Source of the DNA: Meloidogyne chitwoodi
Lineage: Eukaryota; Nematoda; Chromadorea; Rhabditida; Meloidogynidae
Assembly (NCBI GenBank): GCA_015183035.1
Contig: JACZZP010000001.1
Location: forward strand, 186,001-250,000
Direction of reading: 5' to 3'
Length of the DNA: 64,000 bases
The notes beneath the pieces were generated by a model. That model was not told where the DNA came from, did no database searches, and worked only from the letters and a program-made list of their open reading frames with translations. This document shows positions 45,237 through 55,060 of this stretch, in pieces (positions within the stretch are counted from its first letter, which is position 1; each line of letters opens with the position of its first letter). The translations under genes were made by a program, and so were the position numbers.

Positions 45237-45837
45237 TTTTTGCCGTACAATAAAATAATAAAATTTAAAAAATAATTAAATTAAAAAAAAATCAATTTAA
45301 ATAAGGATAATAAATAATAATAAAAAAAGAGGAATTTATTTATTTTAAAAAAATTTTTAAAAAATTAAAAAGAAAAATATTAAAAGGATAAATTGCACAA
45401 AACTTTCTTATAAACATTGTTGTCATTATTATTTTTTTTCACAGAGAGATTTATATCATTATTGAACTTTTTATTTTTATTAAAAAATAAAATTGACAAT
45501 TAAATTAAAAAAAAAAATTTTTTTTAATTTAATTTAAAAAATGCAAAATGACTTTTGTTCCTATAAAAAAGTTTATTTATTTTTTTTTGCACTTGTGAAA
45601 AATATTTTTTTTAATTTGAGAGTTAATTAATTTTTAGAAAATAGATAGACAAAGAAAAAAGTTAAAAAAATTCTTTTTTTTTATTTAAATCCAAAAATAG
45701 TTAAGTAAATAAATACATATATATTATAAAATATTAATTTACATTATTTATAAATTTTGTTAAAAAAATTTTTTTTGTCTGAAAAAATGCATAATAAAAT
45801 TAATTTTTTAATATTAATATATAAAAAAATTTTTTTC
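45237..45837. other. Intergenic, A+T-rich
   Basis: Low-complexity DNA between the Cys-rich gene start and the KLHL18-like stop. No gene is seen. Confidence 0.5.
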
Positions 45838-48800
45838 TTACTCAATTTGTTCACTCATTCTTCTTAAATTTGATGGACCACTACCACCACTATCATCATT
45901 AAAATCATCAAAATTATAAGGTCTTTTAATTCCACTATTATTTGTTTGGTTAGTATTATTTATTCTAGGCATTGTAGGGACAACAACTGCTCCAACACCC
46001 TTTTATTAAATAATTAAATTTAATTAATTAATTTAAAAATTTAATTAATTTAAAAATAACCCCTTCATGAGAAATCATCGATGTACCAAATTCCCATTGG
46101 TTTTTGTTTGGATTATAAATTTCCATCGAGTTTAAATTATTCTTTAAAAAATTAAAATTAACATAAATATTCAAAAATCAAAAATTAAACCTCTCCATCA
46201 TATCCCCCAATTGCATATAATAAATTCCCATTAGTTACAAGACTAACTCTAGCTCTAGATACATTCATTGGGGCAATACTTGACCAACTGTCCGTCTCTG
46301 GATCGTAAACTTCTGCAGTTTTAAGAAAATTTCCGTCATGATAACTTAAATTAAATTTAATAATTTTTTATTTAATTAAAAAAAAAGATTTTCTAACCCT
46401 CCAACCACATAAATTTTATTTTTATATGAAGTTGCTGATAAACGACCTTTAAATAAAATAAAATTTAATTTAATTAAAATAAAATTTAAAAATTTTGTTT
46501 ACATCGAGGCTTTAACATTGGTGCAACCATTGTCCATCTTTCAAGAACAGGATCGTAACATTCAACTGTGTTGAATATATTAACACCATTATGACCACCG
46601 ATTACTGATAAATTTAAAAAATTAAAAATCAGAAGAAAAATAAATCAGAAAAACAAAATCAGAAATAAAAAAATCAGAAAAACAAAATCAGAAGAAAAAT
46701 AAATCAGAAAAAAAATAAAAGGAAAAACGAATAAATATATTAACCATAAATTAATCCCTTTGAAATGGCTATTCCTGCAGCACATCTTTGAGCTAACATT
46801 GAAGGTCGAGTTAGCCAACAACAATTTTTAATATCAAAAGCTTCTACAGAATCTCTAAAATTAATTAAAATTTATTTTAAAAAATTAATAAAACAATTAC
46901 AATGCTGTTGTTCCATCATAACCACCAATAACAAAAATATGTTCACCCAAAGCAATTGAACACATCGCTGAACGACATTTAAACATTGGAGAGAGCTTTA
47001 AAAAAAGAAATATTATTTATAAATTAAAAAAAAATAAAAATAAACCCTAATCCAATTTCCAGAAAATGTATCAAACAACTTAAAAAAAACAAAATTAAAA
47101 AAATAAATAAAATTTATTTTACTTCAACAGATTTTAATCGTTCTGTTCCATTATATCCACCAACGACATAAATTCTTCCATCAGAAACAGCAACTCCGAC
47201 TCTTTAAAAAAATTAATAATTAAAAAAGTAAATTAAATTGGGAGGAATAAAAATCAGAAAAACATTTAAAAAAATCAGAAAAACAAAAATCAGAAAAACA
47301 TAAAACATTAAAAAACATAAGAAAATCAGAAAAACATTTAAACAAGAAATCAGAAAAACATAAAACATCGGAAAACCATAAAAAAACAGTAAAAATAAAA
47401 ATCAGAAAAACATAGGAAAAACATAAGAAAATCGGAAAAACATTTAAAAAATCAGAACATAAAACATTAAAAAAACATAAAACATCGAAAAAACATTAAA
47501 AATAAAATCAGAAAAACCTCGTTCTATGCGATAACATCGGTTTTCCAATGTTCCAACGTTTAGTTGCTGGTTCATAATATTCAACAGGGGAAGGGTGTAT
47601 TTGATTTAAACCGCCCAACGCATAAATAATTCCAGAGAGTTCAGTACACATTCTAATATTTGTTTTAAAAATTGTTTTAAATTGAGAACGTCTTTCAGGA
47701 ATTAAATGATAATTTTTAGCTTCATCAATTAAATCACGGCATTCCATTGAATTCCAAATTAAAGAATTACGTGAAACAACATCAATAATATATGAAGGTC
47801 GAAGAAGAGGCATTCTAACTGCTGTCAATAGTCTTTAAAAAAATAAATAAAATTAAAATTTAATATTTTTGACATTTTTAAACAAATTTACTGATTGACC
47901 CAAATGAGTTTTGACCCAAAATTAAAATTATTAAAAATTGAATACTTTGGAGCAAAAACGTGTCTACTAGAAGCATCATATTCAAGCCAATAACAAACAG
48001 CTTCAAATATTCTTCCTTCAGTATCAACATGTAATTCATCCCAATTTAGAATGTGAAGAACCGTTGAAAAATCTAATTGAGCAAATTCACTAGTTTTGGA
48101 GACAAGACAAAAATTCCTTTGAATATAACAATCTGCGTCTACCACGGCTGAGAATTTTTAAATTAAAAAAAAATAAATTTTTTAAGTAAACCTTGAGGGA
48201 TATTATACATTATAGCAAAACGTCTAATAGAAAAAACATTTTTCTCGCTTATTCTAGTCTTCCAAATTTCTGCACATCGATTTGAAAGAGTTGTGAGTTG
48301 AAAATAATCCTATAATAAAAAATTAAAAAATCATTAAAAACATACTGCAGCTTTTAATAATCTTTCAATATTTTTAAATGTAAATTTGAGTTGTCCAGAA
48401 TACGCAAAGTTTAGGATTGATTCCATTGTGTCAGCGTCAATATCTTCAAAAAAAATAAATTTTTAATAAATCTGAAGATAAGGGAAGAATGTCCAGACAT
48501 CAACCGTGATATCTTAACTTTTCCAACCATTTCCAAAAATAAAATAAATTTTTTGAAGAAATTTAGTAACTAAAACTTGTCCAAAATAGACTTAAAAATA
48601 ACCGAAAAAAATAAATAAACAAACTAGGTAAGGTAATAATATTTGAATGTGTTTCAGCCATCTCAGAACCAAACATTGCAGCAAAAAAAGGAATTGTTGA
48701 GGATAGAATGACTCGATGAGCAGGCAATTCCCTTCCTTCTACTTTTATTATTACATCTGTTAAATGCCCAGATTTTCTAACTTCGTTGAACTGGGAAAAA

Positions 48801-48971
48801 CAATTTACTGCTAATTCTTCTGAGCAATCAATCCAACTAGAATCTTCTTGATCTTCTGATGATATGGAAATGTCCACTGTTTTAAAGTAAAAAAATAAAA
48901 ATAAGAAAAATTAAAAAAATACATGGGATGTGATGATCATCTTCTTTAAGTGGCAACATAATCAAGGACAT
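45838..48971 (-). CDS. BTB-BACK-Kelch protein, KLHL18 type
   Basis: A substrate adaptor for a CUL3 ubiquitin ligase by family. The start at 48971 (MSLIMLPLKEDDHHIP) splices to the BTB domain: CFSQFNEVRKSGHLTDVIIK, ELPAHRVILSSTIPFFAAMF, and then DADTMESILNFAYSGQL. The BACK domain follows (SEFAQLDFSTVLHILNWDEL, CRDLIDEAKNYHLIPERR). Six Kelch repeats follow, each with a double Gly and Tyr (for example VVGGYNGTERLKSVE, VIGGYDGTTALDSVE, AIGGYDGENNLNSME). CRDL.DEAK.YHL.PERR and the closing SHEGGVGAVVVP are specific matches to KLHL18. After the propeller there is a Ser/Asn/Gly tail ending in RRMSEQIE. Introns near 46620-46740 and 47230-47520 are packed with ATCAGAAAAAC repeats. Confidence 0.9.
46620..46735. 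repeat. AATCAGAAAAACAAA repeats in Kelch gene intron
   Basis: About seven units based on AATCAGAAAAA. The larger sister block is at 47230-47520 in the same gene. Confidence 0.7.
47230..47520. repeat. ATCAGAAAAACATAAAACAT repeats in Kelch gene intron
   Basis: About 14 imperfect units of 15-25 nt with the core ATCAGAAAAACAT lie in one intron between Kelch exons. Confidence 0.75.
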
Positions 48972-49789
48972 GGCAAAGTCAAATTAATTTAATGCAAAAA
49001 GATTTAAAGTTGTCTTTTAAAATAAAAAATATCAAAATTAATAAAAAATAATTGTCAAATGAATAAGATTTATTTTAACTTTATCAAAATAAAGGAAAAT
49101 ATTTTATTAATTTTTCTCTTTTCAATCAATTTCCTCTTTTCAGAAAAATTAATAATATTTTTATATTCTGGAGGTATAAGCAAGTCAAATAAATGTGTAA
49201 TTAAATTGCTGTCTAAAAAGGGTGAATTAAACTCCTTTAAATTTTAAATGAAAAAACCTTATCAAGTGAAGCATTGCCTGCAAACCACCAGCATCATAAC
49301 CACCAAAAGTTTCTTCTCTGATCCTCCATGATGATCGGGTGTGTATGTTGAAGGTGTGGAACAAGATACGAGATGACAATTGGACCTTCGGGTGTATGAG
49401 TGGCTCGGAGTTTACAGGGGCAGACGAACAGGCCATGCTCTTTCCACTAAAATTAGAAATCAAAAAATGTTATCACTAATACCGGTCCTTATCAAGAACC
49501 GGTATTAGTGATAACATTTTTTGATTTTAATATTAGTGGAAAGAGCATGGTCTGTTCGTATGTCCCTGTAAACTCCGAGCCACTCATACACCCGAAGGTC
49601 CAATTGTCGTCGCATATCTTGTTCCACACCTTCAACATACACACCCGATCATCAGGGTGGAGGATTATAGAAGAAACTAGTGGTGGGTATGATGTTGGTG
49701 GTTTGCAGGCAAATTCAATTTCATTTTAAAATAAAAAGAGGAACATTTTAAACATAAAATAAATTTAAAAAATACAAAAATTGAACATT
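48972..49789. other. Intergenic region holding the foldback element
   Basis: Outside the inverted repeat at 49274-49712 no gene is seen. A short open frame at 49059-49247 has biased A+T composition and no support. Confidence 0.5.
49274..49712. mobile_element. Foldback element: two arms of about 214 bp with an 11-nt loop
   Basis: The left arm (49274-49486) and right arm (49498-49712) are reverse complements with about a dozen differences. They meet at ACCGGT / CCTTATCAAGA / ACCGGT. The differences show that this is not a simple assembly mirror. Each arm is about 45 percent G+C, well above its surroundings, and is open for about 70 codons reading outward from the centre. The resulting peptide has no known domain. 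It sits just 3' of the bromodomain gene. Confidence 0.85.
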
Positions 49790-52274
49790 TTAAACTTCTA
49801 AAAATTCAGAAAGAACTTCAAAATCATCTGCATCCAGTCCCAATGCTTGATGAACCATTTTTGGAGAAACAATATCACTAGGACGAACATCAGATTGAAG
49901 AATTTGTTTACCAAGTTCCACAGCAATATTATTGGCTAAATTGGTTTCTTCTAAAAAATGGAAATTTAAAAAATAAAAAGAATTGTAAAAAAGAACCTTG
50001 TTCAGGTATTAACGCATTACTAAATGCTGTAGGAGGGGGTCGACTCAAACGTTTACTCTGAACAGTGGATAATTGCTAAAGAAAATAAAAAATTAATTTA
50101 TTCTTAATTTAAACCTCAATCATTTTGCCCGTTTTCAAAAGATTTTCGTCCAAAGGATTGGAAACCTCATCAGCAGGCTAAAAAATACAAAAAAATTAAA
50201 ATTACTTTAAAAATTTAAATTAAAAACCTTTTCTAATTCTTTTCCTTCAAGTGTTGCTATAGTTTTGCGATGTTCTCCATCTGTAATCTCCTAAAAAATG
50301 TAAAAATTAATTTAAAAATAAATAAAAATTAACGTCAAATAAATCGTCAACAAAAGTATAATCATCCACATTTTCAACCATTTGTCGAAGAGAAAAAACA
50401 TCACTAACATTATCCTGGTCACCATAACAAGAAAGAAGCAATTGACTATCTAAATAAGAATAAAATTAAATTTTAAATAAAATAAAAGAAATATTTTTCA
50501 AAAGGAAATTTTACAAAAATTAAATTTTTTAAAGGACTTAAAAGAATATAAAAAAATTTTAAGTTTAAAACCTCTTTTAGAAAGAGTCGCCCAAGTAGAA
50601 TCCCATTGCGGTGCAAAAGAAGCAAAAGGACCAGGATTTGTATAAGCAATTAAAGGAAATTGTTGATTTATTTTAGGTTCAAAATCATCAATTAAAAGGC
50701 CTTGATTGCCCTGTTCCAAAGGTTTTACTAAATCGCCAAGTTTCAATTTTTTAGGTTTTATTAAATTAGCTTCTTCCCCTTCATTTTCTTCTTCTTCAAA
50801 ATTATTTGTAGTAAGCAAATTTAATGCTAAAGCTCCATTTTTGTTGTCAAAATAAACTAAATTGCAATTTGGACGGCGAGAAGTTAGACGAGACTTTTAA
50901 AAATAGTAAAAATAAATTTAAATAATTTAAAAAGACTTACTCTAATAGATTTTGGAGCAGATTCAATTATATCTTTTGGAGTTTCTGTATCTCTAGAAAT
51001 GTAAAATGAAGTTAAAAAAGACAAAAATTAGAAGAATAAGTCAATTTTAATAAGATTAGACATTTTTTAACCTTAAAGAATATTTAAACCAATAAAATTA
51101 ATCAAAAAAACCGAAAAAAAATCAAAAATAAAGGGGTCTGGGTTCGAACCCGTTCAGGGCCCTTTAATTTTTAAAAATAAAAAATAAAAAAAAATAATAC
51201 TTTATCAATGCACACAATCTCTCCTTTTCTTTTGTATTTGAAATAAGCTGTTTTTGAATTTTTTTCCTCTCATTTGGCATTTTAACCCCGACTTTTTCAA
51301 TTGGCACAGTTCGTCCAAAAGGAAGAGCATATAATAAATAAATCAAATATTTTTCAGAAAAATAATATTTTGCCAAAGTTGAAAGTTTTTCTGCTGCCAA
51401 AAAAAGAAGAGAACCTTCTACATTGTAACTTTGAGCATTTGAAACAATTAAATCAACATCAGAACGAAAATCGGACAGTTGAGGATATTCATCTTGTTCA
51501 ATTTTATCGCGAATTATTGAAAAAGCCATGGGGTTTTGAATAAATTTGTTATAATCTGGAGCTTCTTCTCTAAAAAAATGTGTTAAAGGACTACTTTTTA
51601 AAATAAAAAAAAATAATACTCTGAAACAGGATTAGCAAAATATCCTTCTGGATCTTTCAGCACAAGTTTTCGCAAAATATTGTCACAAAAAAGTTGAAAA
51701 GGTGACAAATCTTCAAGTTTAGGTCTTTCCTTTGGCTTTGGAATTTCTTCTTCTTTTGATTCAGTTGCTTCAGGTTTAACGCTAGCTGAATCAGTATCCA
51801 TCTTGTTCTGATCGTCTTCAGTGCTATTTTTGAAAATTGAGGGATTAAATAAAAATAAATTTATAAAAATTACCTTTTATCTTTTTGATCAACTACAATC
51901 TTCTCACGTTTATCAGCTTTTCTCTTTGCCTTTAAGCCTGAATCAGTAAGACGAATTCGCTTCTTCCTTCTTTTTTTACGTTTTTTATCTGTCGGTTGTT
52001 CCTCAGTTGTTTTAGAATCGTCAGGTTCTTCTGTATCATCTGCGGTTTTTTCCACTTCAGAATCATCATCAACACTTTCTTCCATTTCTGTTTGATTAAT
52101 TTGACGCTTCTTTAGTTCTTTAATTAATTCTTTTGCTTAAATTAAAAAGTAAGAAAAAAAATAAAATCAAAGAAAACCGGCAATTTTCATTACAGCAGCA
52201 CTTGGAGGGGCGCCAACTAATCTTCTCGGCGCTTGAATTGAACTACTACTAGGCTGATCTTCTTTTCTATTCAT
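49790..52274 (-). CDS. BRD7/BRD9-type bromodomain protein (SWSN-9 ortholog)
   Basis: A chromatin-remodelling subunit that marks PBAF/BAF-type SWI/SNF complexes. The N-terminus from 52274 (NRKEDQPSSSSIQAPRRLVG) leads to an acidic then very basic segment (KKRKKRRKKRIRLTDSGLKA). The bromodomain is LSPFQLFCDNILRKLVLKDP through PVSE, FIQNPMAFSIIRDKI and the acetyl-lysine Asn in VSNAQSYNVEGSLLFLAAEK. The downstream DUF3512-type region is diagnostic: YTNPGPFASFAPQWDSTWAT then LLLSCYGDQDN, RLSRPPPTAFSN, and a C-terminal helical segment with ALGLDADDFEVLSEFLEV. This order matches human BRD7/BRD9. One intron carries an oppositely oriented tRNA T-arm-like element (51131). Confidence 0.9.
51131..51164 (+). 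repeat. tRNA T-arm-like element, opposite orientation, in bromodomain gene intron
   Basis: Plus strand AAGGGGTCTGGGTTCGAACC, then CGTTCAGGGCCC. This is the reverse complement of the sub-form seen at 20355 and the only copy in plus orientation. Confidence 0.7.
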
Positions 52275-52577
52275 GTTCTTATTTAAAAAGTGCTTTAAAA
52301 ATGTAAAAATAAAATAAGCTACAAAAAGAAATTTTTAAATTTACAGATTTGGTGTAATGATTTTCGACATTTTGATATGCAACACTTTGGTTGCTTGCTT
52401 TGTGTTTACAAATTGAAAGTTGACATATTTCGATTTTTTAATATAAAAGGATTGTTTTTGTTTTCTTCTTTGTTTCTGTTTGTTTGTTTAACCCCATGTT
52501 TTGGTTTTGATGTGTTTTTTTTTAATTTTATTTGTTTTGTTTTTCCTTTCAGAGTCATTTTACTTAAATAGTTCTTA
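52275..52577. promoter_or_regulatory. Divergent promoter region of bromodomain and small membrane protein genes
   Basis: The two genes start 303 bp apart on opposite strands. TTTTTCCTTTCAG ending at 52552 is a strong acceptor, 25 nt before the plus-strand start, with no upstream coding exon seen. It is therefore a candidate trans-splice site. Confidence 0.5.
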
Positions 52578-53435
52578 ATGTCAGACCAAAACCCCAATCT
52601 ACCTAAATCGGAGAATGAAAGCAATATCGACGCTGCAATCCAGCAAGAACAAATGACAACAAATCTGACGACAGACGATTTTGACCTTAAGGTTTTGATT
52701 TTTATATTTGGGTTAAATTTTGAATTAAAAAAGTTCTTTGTTTCTTTCTTTAGTTAAAATTTAAGGTTAAGTAATTTTCTCTAGATTAATTTCCAGTTGC
52801 CAAAAATGCCTGCTGTTCCGAAAGTTAAAATGACTCCTGAGCCTATATCTCCCGTATCTTCTGGCGAACAAGACGATAAAAGCAAATCTCAATCTTCGGC
52901 TAAACCAAAAGAGGGGAAAGATGTTGAACCTTTTATCGAACCTCCTGAGGTTTTTGACAATGTCGGCAAGGATTTTGGTTAGTTATTTTTTGTTTAATTG
53001 TGTTCTATTTACAAGGGATTATTTGTCCATATTTGAAAAAATTTCAGTAGAAAAATAAATTAAAATATTTTTTGAAATTTTACGGTTTGCATTGCACTGC
53101 TATGTCCTTAATAATTTATTTGTTTTTTAATTTAAATTTTTAACTTTTTAAGCACCACTGAAGCATACTTCAATGTTGACTGAAAAGGATAAAGTAAAGA
53201 AGGAAGACAAAAAGGACCAGAAAAAACAAAAACCGAAAACATTGTCTTTGGAAGATTTTGAGGTTTCTTTTTATTATTCAATTATTATTTTTTATTTTTA
53301 AAGATAGTATCTGATGAAACTGAGAGAGGCCGCAACCGTTGGCGTCGGACTGCTATCATTTCTGGAGCAGTCATTTTTGTTGGTGTTCTTGTTGGAATTG
53401 CATTTTACAAATGGCGTGGAAGGACTCGTTGTTAA
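52578..53435 (+). CDS. Small single-pass membrane protein with C-terminal anchor, unknown
   Basis: Four exons (52578-52691, 52797-52977, 53153-53262, 53304-53435) encode 178 residues. The first 135 or so are polar and disordered-looking, rich in K, E, P, D and S (PKMPAVPKVKMTPEPISPVS; KKEDKKDQKKQKPKTLSLED). The end is a basic stretch (RGRNRWR), a roughly 20-residue hydrophobic helix (TAIISGAVIFVGVLVGIAFY) and a short KWRGRTRC tail. This is the layout of a tail-anchored or type II-like protein facing the cytosol. I do not recognise the family. Confidence 0.75.
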
Positions 53436-53635
53436 GTCTTTTTGGAAAATGATGTCAAGACGTATTGCTTTAATATTGATTTTTAGTCATGTGCCTTTAA
53501 TCATTTTTTAAAATATTTTAGTGTAAGGAATTTGCACGTTTTAGGAACTTTTGTTAAGTAATAATAATAGTAATTACGAAAGCCTAGTGCCACTGAAAAG
53601 ACTGACCGAGCTTAATTTTTACATCATACCACCTC

Positions 53636-54820
53636 TTTTAATTTTAACATTTTTCAAGTAGTTCAATTTTTAGAAACGGGTCGACTTTAATTTAAATTAA
53701 AAAATTTTGGGCTAACTTATAATTTGAGTAAATTTATTAAAAAAATATCATAGAAATGAAAAATATAATGAGGAAAAGAAAAAAGATATTTTATTATATT
53801 AACCCATTCTTTTCTTTTAGATTCATCCATCTACATCTAATCAAATGTAAGTGGAATTTGTTTAATTTTTTTGGAAAAAATTTATTAATCCCTTTTCTTT
53901 AGCCTTTCATGTCCCATTATGTCCACATGGCCACTCTTGCAAACGAAGACGCCTTCGACGCTGCGCTTGAGGCGCAGCCGTTGTGGAGACGTGTCAGGAG
54001 GACACACAACTACGAGGAATACACATGTGGAGTGCATATATTTATTTTTATTTACTTAAAACTAAAATTTTAGTTTCGGCAAGGGCGGCTCTTCACCTGT
54101 CCTTGCCGAATCCGTGCAAGTTGCTTGCCTGAAGGTGAAATTGTTATTGAAGTGCTGGCGCCATTTTTCCAACACAATCATTATTTTCACAGCACTGTTT
54201 TTGGTATATTTTAAATTAATTTAACATTCAATTCAAAAAATTTAAAATATACCAAAAACAGTGCTGTGAAAATAATGATTGTGTTGGAAAAATGGCGCCA
54301 GCACTTCAATAACAATTTCACCTTCAGGCAAGCAACTTGCACGGATTCGGCAAGGACAGGTGAAGAGCCGCCCTTGCCGAAACTAAAATTTTAGTTTTAA
54401 GTAAATAAAAATAAATATATGCACTCCACATGTGTATTCCTCGTAGTTGTGTGTCCTCCTGACACGTCTCCACAACGGCTGCGCCTCAAGCGCAGCGTCG
54501 AAGGCGTCTTCGTTTGCAAGAGTGGCCATGTGGACATAATGGGACATGAAAGGCTAAAGAAAAGGGATTAATAAATTTTTTCCAAAAAAATTAAACAAAT
54601 TCCACTTACATTTGATTAGATGTAGATGGATGAATCTAAAAGAAAAGAATGGGTTAATATAATAAAATATCTTTTTTCTTTTCCTCATTATATTTTTCAT
54701 TTCTATGATATTTTTTTAATAAAGTTACTCAAATTATAAGTTAGCCCAAAATTTTTTAATTTAAATTAAAGTCGACCCGTTTCTAAAAATTGAACTACTT
54801 GAAAAATGTTAAAATTAAAA
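53636..54820. mobile_element. Large near-perfect inverted repeat with duplicated zinc-finger gene fragment
   Basis: The arms 53636-54218 and 54240-54820 are reverse complements with very few differences (one seen at about 53731 against 54725), around a 21-nt spacer. Each arm, reading toward the centre, carries a two-exon fragment. The first part begins MSHYVHMATLANEDAFDAAL and ends THNYEEYTCG. The second is FRQGRLFTCPCRIRASCLPE then EIVIEVLAPFFQHNHYF. The C-x-G ... C-P-C ... H-N-H layout resembles the finger found near the start of MULE transposases. Long terminal inverted repeats also fit MULE-derived elements. No transposase core is present. The surrounding 53436-55060 shows no other gene. 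Confidence 0.85.
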
Positions 54821-55060
54821 AAATGAAAAATTTACTTCTACCCTTGAGATTGTATGCATCTAAAATAATAAAACGTGCTTTTATATTAAAATATTTTTTT
54901 GCTTCTCTATATTTATTAAATTTCATTCTTGACTTATTTGTTTTATGTTTACGTTAAATTTTAACAAATTCGTTTTTTTATTTTTTAAACTTGTTTATTT
55001 CATAAAATATATTTTTGTCCTTAATTCGTATTTTTTCAACATTTTTTTTTCATTTTTTGG

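Noticed and set aside
49227..49729. Two open frames in opposite directions that look like paralogous peptides
   Set aside because: They are the two arms of one inverted repeat; similarity follows from the palindrome, and no domain is present.
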